Assembly (NCBI RefSeq): GCF_030272615.1
Contig: NC_081407.1
Span: 374,079,087 to 374,143,086 of the forward strand
DNA: 64,000 nucleotides
From: Cryptomeria japonica
Taxonomy: Eukaryota; Streptophyta; Pinopsida; Cupressales; Cupressaceae
Direction of reading: 5' to 3'
Shown here: positions 28,985-41,200 of the stretch, piece by piece
How positions within the stretch are numbered: position 1 is the first letter of the stretch
Layout: every line of letters starts with the position of its first letter
Program-made: the position numbers and the translations under genes
Notes under the pieces: generated by a model
Told to the model about the DNA's origin: nothing
Databases searched by the model: none
Seen by the model: the letters and a program-made list of their open reading frames with translations, nothing else

Positions 28985-31290
28985 TAACTCTATATGATCC
29001 TATACTTATGGTGGATCATCAAAATCGAGTCTCTTTGATGCAGTATGCGGCTCCATAGATGGCTGCACAACCACAATTCAAAAGCCAAGTTAGAAACATT
29101 TTGTAGAAAATAGTTCACAATTATCAACATAACTATGCACTTAACCATAATTTCTTTGCAATTGAAATGTAGATTACCTCATCTACTGATCTAGGATGTA
29201 CTATCTTCTTTGTCTTCTCCTTGTCAGTCTTAGGAGTTTTCTTGAACACAAACTTCAAAGGATCCAAGTTATGGCCGAACCACGAAGGGGCCTATTGTAG
29301 ATTAAATACAATTAATACAATGTACTAACATATATAGATCAAAAACAATAAAAATATACAATATAGAGAATAAAAGTGTACTGGAACCTCAGATGCTTCT
29401 CCAATAGTCCAAGGAGTGCTCGCCATTGATGGAGAAACTGTGGCTATTACCTATATGAAAAAATGATCAAAAATTAAATGAAATTAATATAATGATAAGT
29501 ATTGTAGGTTAAATATAATTAATGCAATATATAAAACAAAAGTGTACCAAAGACTGAGATGCTTCTCTAGTACACAAAGTAGGGCTCGCCATTGATGAAG
29601 TAGCTATGGATATTTCCTATATGAAAAATGATAAGATTATAATTTATCTCAAGTTCACATGTACAAGTGCATATAATCATCAAATCAAGAAAATAAAGTA
29701 GAGATACATACCTCTTCCCTCTCTCAATCCTCGGGCGTATCAGGTGCATTCAACAATTCTACAAAGCCCTATGATCGTTGTATATAAAAAGAGACAAAAA
29801 AAACGCTAATCAATCTACAAATTCCAACTAAGACAATTTAAACCTTTTCAAACAATTGTACAATTAAAAATGTGTTCAATTACCTTCTTCCCATGTTTAG
29901 GCGTCATCGAGGATTTCTTTAGCTAAGGACGAGGCCTAGACATGGAGGGGGTACCCTAAAACAAACAAAATTAACACAAGAGATATTATTAGATAATATT
30001 AAACATAATTTAACAAATCTAAAATTAAATGACTTGCATATTCCATCAAAATAATACATAAAATAGGGTGTACAAAATATGATACTGCATAGATTTGTAG
30101 GCCAAAATCGATCACTGAGAGCATGGCATCATCAATGTGGGACATTTGGTCCCCTGTCAATGCCTACAAAAAAAAAAGTTGTCAAGCATTAAAGAGAGTT
30201 AGTATATCTTATAATTTTCTTTGAATTCAAAGTACTATTCTATTTTAACATATTACAAAATTTATACCTTAGGCATCAAAGTTGCAGTTGCAATAACTGC
30301 AGGAGGAATATCATATGGTGTATTAACACCCGCTACTACATCCTAAAATGCATATTGTTTGTATCAATTTAAATCGATCTATAAATAAAAATTCATTTAC
30401 AATTACAAATTTTAAGTGGCTGATAAATAAAATGTTATGAATTTAAATCAACACACCAATGTCTGCGACTGACTACCAAACAAAATTTCCATCAATTCAT
30501 CCATCAACGCCACATCCTCAGTCGTGCCGGTCTGACATCTGCTCCTGCAAATTACGCACAGATGGGACGTGGAACCATATGCCTGAGCAAGTGGGACACA
30601 CATTCTCAATGGACTGACCAGCGCTAGCTGCCTCAACTAATGGATCATCTTCCAGGCCAAGAGGGTGTGCTAACTGTGTCCCATGTTGGATGATCACATT
30701 AGTCAATGTTGTGGCCGCCTGAAGAGTCTATAGCTCCATTGACTCTTTTAGGGCTACTGGAACTATCGCATGCACCTTTGATTTGGGTGCTAGGAGGCGA
30801 CGACTCTACGGGTCTATTACCCTATGGGCTCCAGGTCTATCTTGAGCAAAGCCACCATCTCTACCATGAAACTCTCTCATATCAAAATAATTAGGCCGCT
30901 CATTGAGGACAAAATCACAATATACTTTCCTCAAAAAATATAATGGAACCTCAAAATACTTACAAGGTGGTTCGTCAAAGACCATCCACCACCTATTCCA
31001 AAAAGGATTCTTCATCTGCACATTGGTACACCAATGTATGGGAAACCTCTTTGCATTAAGAGGTAAGGACTCACCAGTTCTAGGATCAACAAAAAGAGCA
31101 CATATTTGTGCTTTACTTATGTTTTTTTTATTTTTCACTACATCATATGATAACCCATCAGCATAATAAGTGTGACACCTATCCCTATAGTTTCCCCATT
31201 TTTTTAATCTAATTCAAAATTGCAATGGCACCACTAGCCAATGTTTTTAGGCTAGTGGCAAGGGATAAATGATGCCCGAGCTCAGATGTT
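28985..31290 (-). pseudogene. Decayed multi-exon gene of unknown family
   Basis: On the minus strand a large exon (about 31290-30458) contains the frame 31138-30806 (MKNKKNISKAQICALFVDPR start, then HWCTNVQMKNPFWNRWWMVF), which can be read back to RDRCHTYYADGLSYDVV. Below it are short exon-like pieces with AG before and GT after: about 30344-30271, 30165-30092, 29954-29884, 29769-29711, 29616-29550, 29453-29390 and 29291-29177 (WFGHNLDPLKFVFKKTPKT). Two neighbouring exons (29550-29616 and 29390-29453) are duplicates sharing ATGGCGAGC and AGAAGCATCT. Stops in at least two exons (29720 and 29920 areas) indicate decay. A transposon-derived gene is possible from the setting, but I recognise no domain. 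Confidence 0.4.
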
Positions 31291-31710
31291 TTCAATCTAT
31301 TAATTAGTCTAGTTATTTAAGTAGTGTTTTGTCCTAACTAATTAAGCAAATCCTCCTATGTAGTTGTTGTATGGTTCAAAGGAGGAGTTGGAGGTGTATC
31401 CTAAGGGTTTTGTTGTGGGTTTTGAGGTGCGTCTTGTTGTGGTTCTAGATTTTCAGAATCTGATATTGGTAACAAAAAATAAAAAAAACTAATCAAAATC
31501 AATAAATTTAAATTGAAAACATAAATAAATTTATCAAATGTGTAAAAAAAATAAAATTTAAATGCTTAATCGACCTCTTTCCATGGCGTCTGGGTGTGAA
31601 AATATGTAGCCTGTGTGTGGTTTGCATCCAAAAAACCCTTTGAACTCACTCTCGACCACGGAAGGAAATAATAATAGTCGACTATCAAAAAAAAAAAATT
31701 ATTGACAGGG
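31291..31710. other. Intergenic, nothing recognised
   Basis: AT-rich spacer with short G/T-rich phrases; no supported feature. Confidence 0.35.
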
Positions 31711-31826
31711 ACCGCGTACACGGTCCTTTAGGAACTATAACCGCATATGCAGTCTTATTTCCTAAAGGACTGCGTATGTGGTCTTATTTCCTAAAGGACT
31801 GCGTATGTGGTTTTGTCCCTTTAGGC
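31711..31826. repeat. 29-bp tandem repeat, 4 units
   Basis: Units at 31711, 31740, 31769 and 31798 of the form ACYGCGTATGTGGTCTTATT with CCTAAAGG. The first contains a perfect inverted repeat, GGACCG/CGGTCC around CGTACA (starting 31709). Same unit length as 226-292. Confidence 0.8.
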
Positions 31827-31846
31827 TTAGGCACAACGAGCATAAT

Positions 31847-31879
31847 GGGTATGTGCACCAAGTTGTGGTACCAAAAGGG
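31847..31879 (+). repeat. Left arm of a long-range inverted repeat
   Basis: GGGTATGTGCACCAAGTTGT then GGTACCAAAAGG. The reverse complement of 59586-59618 differs at only a few positions. Downstream both sides continue with a TGCCAC phrase and an A/T run. The two arms are 27.7 kb apart and enclose the satellite. Confidence 0.7.
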
Positions 31880-32086
31880 GGTCTTAAGATGCCACTTTTT
31901 TTTTTTTTTTTTTCTTTTTTTTTCTTTTTTTCTGAAATCAGCAAAGTCTGAACTTCAATGACAAATTGAAGATAGTTACACTCCAAATTTGAAGATGCAA
32001 CAAGAACAAGAGTCAAAGTGCTTCGAGTCTACTCTCTAAACTACTAATTTTTTTGTGAAAATGGTGGAGATTAAGTGCTTCAAAAA

Positions 32087-32153
32087 GGGGGGCCACAAAA
32101 AGTGGTCCTGTTTTTATGCAAAAAACATAGCATAGTGTCTGTTGTGGCCCCCC
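32087..32153. repeat. 12-bp perfect inverted repeat, 43-base spacer
   Basis: GGGGGGCCACAA (32087-32098) and TTGTGGCCCCCC (32142-32153). Could form a strong stem; no coding context. Confidence 0.85.
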
Positions 32154-32761
32154 TAAAATGTTAACTTTTTTTTTGAATTTTTAAAATTGCTTTAGTGAGA
32201 AATTAGCTAACACCTTTTAGTTTATGCCAGATTTTTCAACTATTTTTTTAATGACTATATGATTTTTTACTAATTTTCGAAGTGGACATATCGTGAAAAA
32301 TAGAAATTTGAGCATGCTCCCCCCTAAAATCATTGAAAATTAATCAAAAATCAAAACTTTTTTTTTAAAATTGTGTATAATGGAGTCTAGTTTCTAATAA
32401 TGTAAGTTTTTTCAAAATATGATGAACGTGTAAAAATCTATACCCAAAATAGTGCATGTTGGTTTTTGACAAAAAACGGACACACTGACAAAAGAAATTA
32501 TAGATGAAAGACTTAACGAAATCAAAATTTGAAATAAATTACATTGTTGGATAGCTAAGAGGGAGCTCAAGTTTACCATGGTATTTTTTTTAACTTCATT
32601 GAAACACGTGCAAACCTAACAGAGAGCATGACCAAAAATATGTCAAAATTTTGAATGTTCTGATAAAAAGACGTCTCTAACCTGAAATGGTCGTCCAAAC
32701 CTTTGGGTTGGATGCCCAAGGCAAATCCAACCCATAGGTTTGATGTTTCCCAAAGTGGGCC
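32154..32761. other. AT-rich, nothing recognised
   Basis: T-rich and A-rich runs, no supported gene or repeat. Confidence 0.35.
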
Positions 32762-32865
32762 ATTTGGCACATGCCAAATATGGCGCTCGCACTATTTGGC
32801 GTGTGCCAAATGTGATGAATGGATTTTTCCATTTGGCGCACACCAAATAGAGAGAGCGCCAAATG
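32762..32865. repeat. Cluster of ATTTGGC/GCCAAAT palindromes
   Basis: Perfect palindromic pairs with differing 4-base centres: ATTTGGC-ACAT-GCCAAAT (32762-32779), ATTTGGC-GTGT-GCCAAAT (32794-32811) and ATTTGG-CGCACA-CCAAAT (32831-32848), then GCGCCAAAT (ending 32864). A related copy (ATTTGGC-TAGT-GCCATAT) lies at 59440 on the other side of the satellite. Confidence 0.8.
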
Positions 32866-32877
32866 TGTACATAGAAA

Positions 32878-33150
32878 CCCCCATCTCACCTCTCCCTTCT
32901 TTATCTCCCTTCCCTCATAGTTCCATCTCTCTCTATGAACTAGATCTCATATTCTCTCTCTCCCCTTACCTCTCCTTGGCTCTTCATTCTTATAGATACA
33001 TACTCTTCTTTGTCCCTCCCCTCTCTAGCTCTCACAATTCCCTTATTCTCCTATCCCTCGAGCTATCTCCCTCTTCATCCTTACACCCATTTAATTCCCT
33101 CTCTCACCACTTTCCCCTAGTTTCTTCCTCACTCCCTCCTCTCTCTAGGT
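32878..33150. repeat. Pyrimidine-rich tract
   Basis: Strongly CT-rich plus strand (TCTCCCTT, CTCTCTCT, CCCTCC phrases), ending exactly where the satellite begins. The Ser/Pro/Leu-rich plus-strand frame across it (32703-33185) is a composition effect. Confidence 0.75.
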
Positions 33151-33154
33151 CCTA

Positions 33155-33987
33155 CGGGGTCATAGGACACTGTATGACCCCTTAGGACACAATATGACCC
33201 CTAACGACACCTAAGGGGTCATATGGTGTCCTAAGGGGTCATAGGACACCATATGACCTCTTAGGTTACCATAAGACCCATAACGACACCATATTCTATC
33301 CTAAGTGGTCATAGGACACCATATGACCCCTTAGGACACCATACAACCCATAACAACACCATATGATGTCTTAATGGGTCATAGGACACTATATGACCCC
33401 TTAGGTGTCGTTAGGGGTCATATTGTGTCCTAAGGGGTTATATGGTGTCCTATGACCCCTAAGGACACCATATGACCCCTTAGTACACCATATGGTGTCA
33501 GTATGGTTTGTATGGTGTCCTATTACAAGCCCCTAGTACACCATATAGGGTTAGTATGGTCTTATGGTGTGCGATGATCCCTTACAACACCATATGACCC
33601 CTTAGGACACCATACGACCCATAATGACAACATAAGGTGTCCTAAGGGGTCATATAGTGTCATAAGGGGTCATAACACACCATATGACCCATTAAGACAC
33701 AATATGATCCCTAACGACATCTAAGGGGTCATATGGTGTCCTATGACCCTATAGGACACCATATGACCCCTTAGGACACCATACAACCCATAATGACACT
33801 ATATTGTGTCCTAAGGGGTCATATGGTGTCCTAAGCAGTCATAGGACACCATATGACCCCTTACGACACCATACAACCCATAACAACACCATATTGTGTC
33901 CTAAGGGGTCATATGGTGTCTTAAGGGGTCATAGGACACTAGATGACCCCTTAGGACACCATGTGACCCCTTAGAACACCATATAGT
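33155..33987. repeat. Satellite, left part
   Basis: Tandem and inverted copies of a 20-bp unit, GGTGTCCTAAGGGGTCATAT, mixed with its reverse complement ATATGACCCCTTAGGACACC. It is cut at 33987 by the LTR element whose right flank is again satellite. Confidence 0.92.
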
Positions 33988-35153
33988 TGATGAATACTAA
34001 GAGGGGGGGGTGAATTAGTATACCAAAAAATACTGTAAACAAACTTTTAAACAATTTAGCAGATAACCAGTACAAAAGATTCACTAATAAACCGGTTAAG
34101 ATAAATGCAAACTAAATAGCAAACAAAGCATTCACCCACAAGAGCACAATCACCATAACACAAGATATTTGACGTGGAAACCCAAATGAGAAAAACCATG
34201 GTGAGAAGAAACTCACAAGTAACTATCTGCAGAATAGAAACTAGACCGGTTAAGGTCAAACTGGTCAAGGTCATACAATGTTCTTCACCAAAACAGATCC
34301 TGTTAGGAATCTAGATCTCTATTAGGAGAAAGTCCTATTAAAGACTACCTTGTTAAAGGATTTCAGATCCACAGTTGTGAACCACCTTGTTAGAGGATTT
34401 ACAAAGGTTTTGTTGGGCCTACCCAGTTAAGGGTTTCAAACTTGTCGAAGATATTAGTAATCAACAAGTGAGTGATTGAGGTACTAGCACAGTATGCTTG
34501 GTTAGATCCTTGACAGCTCATTGTTAATGCATTTCAGCATTACTTTAGTCTTCAATATCTACACACTCTATCTCTTCACACATACCTAATCTTCTCTTCA
34601 ATGATCGCACATAACCTTTTCTGTCACACTTCTCTTACATGCAAACCCTAGACATGATATCCTTATAAAGGAAACTGATTTCATGTCGGTCCAATAGGAT
34701 TAGACTACAAGTTCCTAAGTTTAGTGCATCTGGACACATTTGGTAACACGACACAAAATCATCGCCAAAGTGTCGGTGGATGATAACTCATCACACATTA
34801 CAGAAATACTGGTTGGTAACTCGTCACAAAGTAATACCGGTTAATACAATATACCAATTACCGATTGTCAAAAATGAAGACTGGTAGATTGAAGTGTTCC
34901 GATCAAAAGTTAACTACCGCTTGGTTCCTTCATGCCACTTGAGATCCTCGAACCGCATGGGGTCTTCATACCGCTTGAGCTCTTCAGTCAATCTGTGACC
35001 GGTAAACATCTTCTGCAAAATACCGATAGTCTAAAGACTATACATTCAATAATATACAATACCGGTTGGAGCAATTACCGGTTGAGCATGACTCATACAT
35101 CAAGAAAGTGTGTGTCCATCAATGACAATCAAAACATCATCAAAATGCCAACA
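33988..35153 (-). repeat. Outer element 3' LTR
   Basis: Starts TGATGAATACTAAGAGG, ends AAAATGCCAACA. Contains GTGGAAACCCAAATG and many CCGGTT/AACCGG phrases. Confidence 0.9.
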
Positions 35154-35165
35154 ATCTCCCCCTTT
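35154..35165 (-). promoter_or_regulatory. Outer element polypurine tract
   Basis: Minus strand AAAGGGGGAGAT immediately before the 3' LTR start (TGTTGGCAT). Confidence 0.8.
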
Positions 35166-35444
35166 GGCATTGATGGCAACACTTAGGAAAATGTTGATAT
35201 CTAAATGTTTTTACAACAAAAATGTCATAATCAAAATTACTCCCCCTAAGCATATACACTATCCCTTTTGCAGAAATTACAATGTACACTACTCCCCAAA
35301 GTGGTAACATGAAAGTACATGAAATGGTAACATTCACCAAAATTTTAATGTACACTACTCCCCCTTTGCCAACAATGACAAAGTAATTCAGAATAACCCC
35401 TTTTTGCATATATAATAAAATAGAGTAGATATAATCAATAAATA
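35166..35444 (-). other. Outer element internal remnant, left of E2
   Basis: Non-coding stretch with several CTCCCC phrases (35219-35232, 35291-35296, 35357-35364). Its junction with E2 at 35444/35445 appears to be a deletion end, since E2 has lost 40 bp here. Confidence 0.5.
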
Positions 35445-36349
35445 TGCACTCAATAAATCATTACAAGCAATGGTTAGAAGATATAATCAATGAAACACAA
35501 AACCATAGCTAATCGACTTATTGCCTCCTAGTAAATGGGAGTATGAATTTTGCTCTCAGATCTTAGTATGCAAATTCCAGTGACTTGACTACACTTAGAT
35601 GGAGGATTTGAATGATTAAGATGCATGATCTAGCATGATAGCATGATTAAGCTATATGAATTCATGATTATCCTAGCATGATTAAGCTAAGAGTTAAGCT
35701 GAAATGAGCATGAAAACATTACTAAAACTGATAAACTATAAGCTAGATGCCTATAGTAACAATGCAAATGAGCTAAAATTGAGCATGAATTAGTAAAGTG
35801 GCTGAATTCGTGAATTGGTCATTTGTTCTCCAAAATAGGGTCTATTTATAGGATTTCCCAAGGCTAGGGGTGATGTGGCAGGATTCAACAATCAAGATTG
35901 ATCTGAAGATATCAATGGTTAAATTGGAGGAGGTTGGCAAAGGGGGTTGGATTAAAGGGAACACTTAGTGACAAGTGTCACAAAGGTTCTAGAAGATGTT
36001 GGATGAAAGGGGACAAGGTGGTAGGTAGAATGGGTTAGGTTTTGAATTTAGAAATTCATTTAATGGGCAAATGGCTAATTAGTTTCAACAACTCATGAAT
36101 TTGAATTGTTTTAATTAATTAGGAGTTGGAAGAAATGATTTTGGTGGAGGGGATCAATTAATTTGAATTAATTAATTAAAGGGGTGAAATGAAATGAACC
36201 TATTTAATAAATCCTTAGATTTATTAATAAGTAGATGAAAAAGAGATTTAATCAAATTGCTTAGTGAATTCAATTAAATTGGGGAGGAGGATTAATTAAA
36301 TAATTGCTTATTTAATTAATTATCTTCAGACCATTTTTAGGTGTATACA
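35445..36349 (-). repeat. E2 3' LTR, truncated at its outer end
   Basis: Matches 47443-48347. The 40 bp that begin the other LTR (TGTCGTGCTCTGTGAAG...) are absent. Contains the palindrome ATTAATTAAATAA/TTATTTAATTAAT (about 36292-36321). Confidence 0.9.
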
Positions 36350-36364
36350 TTTTGCCCCTCTTTG
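36350..36364 (-). promoter_or_regulatory. E2 polypurine tract
   Basis: Minus strand TCAAAGAGGGGCAAAA directly before the 3' LTR, as in E1. Confidence 0.85.
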
Positions 36365-36643
36365 AAGCGAGGTGTGATGATGCGTTGATTCAAAGAATAA
36401 TCTCATTTTGATGATGGTATTGATTTGATAGGTTGCCCCAGCTCTTGATTGCTAAATCCCGGTATAATGATGCCCCCTTGGGAGATCAATTGAGATAATT
36501 GATCTTTGGAGTTTTTGCGAGATTGATATCCCGATAGATTTGATTTGATTTCTGCAGTTGTTGTTTGATGAAAGTGCGAGTTCTTTGATTAGCTTGATTG
36601 CCTAGATCGGTAAGATTGAAAAATCTTGATTGATTTGATTCAA

Positions 36644-36935
36644 TCTGGTTTCAGGAAGGATTCATCCTGTATAAGACATGGATGATCATAACGTCTGGTT
36701 TCAGGAAGGATTCATCCTGTATAAGACATTGATGATCACGTCTAGTTTCAGGAAGGATACATCCTGTATAAGACATGAGTCAGAATCAATTTGTTTGGTG
36801 TTAGGAAGGATCCATCCTGTATAAGACATGGATGATCATAATGTCTGGTTTCAGGAAGGATTCATCCTGTATAAGACATTGATGATCACATCTGGTTTCA
36901 GGAAGGATACATCCTATATAAGACATGAGTTGATT
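36644..36935 (-). repeat. E2 hairpin repeat, six units (two trimers)
   Basis: Units begin at 36644, 36694, 36741, 36794, 36844 and 36891 (steps 50, 47, 53, 50, 47), so a 150-bp trimer is duplicated. Each holds CAGGA-AGGATTCA-TCCTG with outer GTCT...AGAC, a two-part stem. Variants: TAGGA/TCCTG in unit 4 (G-T pair) and CAGGA/TCCTA in unit 6. Confidence 0.88.
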
Positions 36936-38206
36936 AGGTTTGATTGATTGATTTCATTTGGTAAGATTGATTAGATAAAGAACTGACAGTTTGTTGATAT
37001 CAGTTGTAGAAATTTTTGGATATGCTGATGTTGATGAATTTGAGGGAGATAGCATAAGATTTTTGCTGAGTTGACAATATCTAGAGAGATATGAATCATC
37101 ATTCTAATTATGTATACACTTTTGATGATACTTTGATGATTTCTGCGATAGATTTGACATTGGATAAAAGGAGCTTTTGGGATCCATGCAAGAATGAAAT
37201 GCAAGGTAAAATGCAAAGCTATGATCGGACCAGTCACTGGATTATTTTGCGTTTTTGTCATCATTGAGATTTTGAAATGTGGGAAGTGAGTGCAAACATC
37301 GATGGTATAATTAAACCATGATGACTTGAGCACTTCTTTCCTGGATTTTGATATAGCAAGTTAACACAAGCATCGAGGTATAATTGAATCGAGATGACCT
37401 GAGTGTTGTTTGCATAAAATAGGCAGTATTAATCATTTTAATACACAAACTGGAAATGTCTTCAATGATATTCTGATGATCATGTCCCGAGACAAATTTG
37501 CACATATTAATGATTAATTTTCAGACAGCAGACAAGAAAAATATCATGTTTCTTCCTTATTCCTCTAGTCAATGACATCCCGGAGTCACTCAGAAATCAT
37601 GATAGCGAAAAGCAATATAGAAAAGTTGAACAATCATGTTACAATCAATCATTCAAAAAGATATCATCCACTGAAAAGTGTGTGATGTGCTTAGATTGAT
37701 TTTGTGATAGCTTGATAGTTGATAGTTTGATCTTGTGTTCAATGTTGGATGTGTCTCAGTTTTCACTTGATAAGAGTTGTCTAACTGTTGTTCTACTTGT
37801 TTGATTAAGCTCAAAATGATCAAGAGTTTTGCCCCTAGGTAGGTGTAGGATTTTTTCCTAAGCCTAGAAACAAAGTCATTATGATATATCCAATGATCCA
37901 AACCATGGTAAGAAGCCACCTGGGATGCTTGCGTATGTATAAAGGCTTCATGATGATCATCACTGATGGAAAAATGAATGCAAGCGAAAAAATGCATGAA
38001 CTAATAGATGGAAGAGCTAGCAGACAGATAGCGCCTATTTGCCAGGTTTTCACTGTCTGTTTTTATTGCACTTTTTCTGATATTTGATTTTTTATTTTTT
38101 TTGGATTTTTTTTTTGCTTTTTTCACTTTTTTATTTTATTTTTCTGCTTTTTTCACTATTTTTGATTTTTTCTGATTTTTCACTGTTTTTGATTTTTTCT
38201 AATTTT
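36936..38206. other. E2 3' spacer
   Basis: Corresponds to 12761-14449 of E1 without the PMD gene. Shares CTAGTCAATGACATCCCGGA and GCCTATTTGCCAGGTTTTCA, then a T-rich tract (38080-38210) before the end of pol. No gene supported. Confidence 0.55.
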
Positions 38207-41200
38207 TCAGACATAGAACCTCTTCAAGTGCATGCTATTGATAGGTTCCTCGAGCTGATCTCCATCTTGTGTTGATAGTTGATATGCTCCTGATCCAAAT
38301 ACTGTTGTGACCACAAATAGACCTAACCAGTTTGGTTCAAATTTGCCTTTCTTTTCTTGATCTGCCTGGTTGCGTGGATTTTCTTTTAGCACTAGTTCTC
38401 CCACTTGAAAGATTCTTGGTTTAACCTTATGATTATAGCTCTGACACATTCTTTGCTTATATACCTTTAGATGATCAAAGGCATTTTGTCTTCGTTCATG
38501 GATTAGTTCTAACTCTTGCAGTCTAGATACTCTTTGTTCTTCATTTGGGATGAGACCTTTTAGTGATACGCGTAGAGAAGGTATCTCTACTTCGATTGGC
38601 AATATGGCTTCTGATCCATATACAAGAGAGAAAGGTGTGGCACCTGTCGGTGTGCGGATACTGGTGCGGTAGGCCCATAGAGCAGGATTCAGTTGAATAT
38701 ACCAATCTTTCCTAGCATCATTCACTGTCTTTTTAAGAATTTTCAGGATAGTTTTGTTAGATGCTTATGCTTTCCCATTTCCTTGTGGATAATATGGTGT
38801 GGAGAATTTGTGCTAGATTTTGAACTTCTCACATAGCTCTTGTACATCTTTATTCTTGAATGGTCGCCCATTATCAGTGATAATGGTCATTGGTATTCCA
38901 TAGCGACAGATGATATAGTTCAAGATAAATGCAGCAATTTGTTTTCCTGTGATGTTGATGAGAGGTACAACTTCAATCCATTTGATGAAATATTCAGTAG
39001 CTACCAGGATGAATTTGTGTCCATTAGATGAGGAAGGATTTATCTTTCCTACTAGATCAAGTCCCCATTGACAAAAAGGCCAAGATGTTGCTAAAGCATG
39101 TAGTTCTTGTGCTGGTGCATGGATCAAATTCCCATGGATTTGACATTGTTTGCATGTTCTAGCTATCTTGAAAGAATCTCGTTCCATAGTCGGCCAATAG
39201 TAGCCCAAGTGTATGAGTTTCTTCAAAAGGGTAAGACCACTTGAATGAGTGCCACAAATGTCATTATGGACTTCATGTAAGGCCTTCTCAGATTCTTCTT
39301 GTTCAAGACATCTTAAGAGAGTACCATCTAGACCTCGTTTATATAGGGTATCTGCGACAAGAGTAAAATGAGAGGATTGGTGAATAAAGTTTCTCTTTTG
39401 GTTTTTGGATAAGTTAGGAGGTAGAATATTATCTTTCAGGTATGTGTAAGTTTGGCCATAGCGGGAGGAATTGTGTCCAATAAGTTGACAGATGGTTTGG
39501 GAATCAGGACAATTATAGGCGGGATGAAACAACTCTTCAACCAGGAATTCATAACGCTCTTGATTTTCCTATGTCTACAATAGAGAAGCAAGTGTAGCCA
39601 TGGCGTCTACTACTTTGTTATCATTTCTTGGAATCTATTCAAAATTTATTTCTACAAAGTACTTCTTGAAATCATCCACCATCTTTTTGTAAGGCATGAG
39701 TTTGTCATCTCTGGTTTGATAGTCATCATTGATTTGATAAATGACAAGCTGAGAGTCTCCAAACACTTGAAGTTGTGTTATATTCCACTCTACAACCATT
39801 TTGATACCTATTACCAATGCTTCATACTCTGCTATATTGTTTGTACATGGAAAGCTTAGTTTGTATGCTTTCGGGATTGTATGCCCTTGTGGTGTGATGA
39901 AAAGAATTCCTACTCCTGATCCATGTTGTGTATATGAACCATCAAAGTATAGTTGCCATGCTTTTGTTGTAACTATTAGGATATCAACATCACAAAATTC
40001 AATCTGTAGAGGATGAGTATCTTGAAGTGGTGTCTCTGCTAGTTGATCTGTGATGACTTGTCCCTTGATAGATTTTCTGTCAACATATTTGATATCAAAC
40101 TCACTTAAAATCATGATCCATTCTGCTAGTCATCCTGTCAATGTGGCTTTGCTGAGAAAATACTTTAGAGGATTGATTTTAGCTATCAACTTGATGGAGT
40201 GAGATAGTAGATAGTGTCGTAATTTTTGAGAAGCAAAAACTACTGCCAAGCATGCTTTTTCTGTTGATGAATAGTTAACCTCATATCCCACTAGTGTTCT
40301 ATTGATGTAGAAGATGACTCATTCTTTTCCTTCATTATCCTCTTGTGCGAGAAAAAATCCTAATGATGCTTCGGTAGTTGATACATAGAGTAATAATGGT
40401 TTTTCTAGAATTAGTGACATTAGAACAGGTGGTTGCATGAGATACGCCTTGATCTTGTTGAATGCTTCTTCACATTGATGGTCCCACTTGAAATTAACAT
40501 GTTTATGCAATAGGTGAGTGAATGGTTGACATTTATCTGCTAATTGAGCCACAAATCTTCTGATTGACTGGAGTCTTCCTTGTAGTGATCTTAGTTGACT
40601 GATATTCTTGGGAGATGCCATTTCCATGATTGCTTTTACCTTAGCTAGATCTACTTCAATTCCTCTTGCTGAAACAATGTATCCCAATAGCTTTCCTGAA
40701 GTAACACCAAAGACACATTTCTTAGGGTTTAGCCTTACCTTGTATTGTTCTAATCTGTCAAAGATCTTTTCCAGCATGTCTATATGTTCTTCTCTATTGT
40801 ATGATTTAGCTAATATGTCATCCACATAGTCTTCCATGAATGTATGCATCATGTCATGAAATATAGTTGTCATAGCTCTTTGATATGTAGCACCTGCATT
40901 CTTTAATCCAAAAGGCATGACATTCCAGCAGAAAGTACCCCATGGGCATGTAAAGGCTGACTTTTCTTGATCTTCAGGTGCTATTTTGATCTGATTGTAT
41001 CCAGAGAAACCATCCATTAGAGAAAACATGGAGTGTCCAACAGTTAAATCCACAATGATGTCAATGTTAGGCAAAGGAAAGTCATCCTTTGGGCATGTGT
41101 TATTAAGATCTCTAAAGTTTGTGCATATTCTGATGCTTTTATCTGGTTTTGAAACAGGAACAATGTTAGATACCCATTGAGGATATGCTATAGGTCTGAT

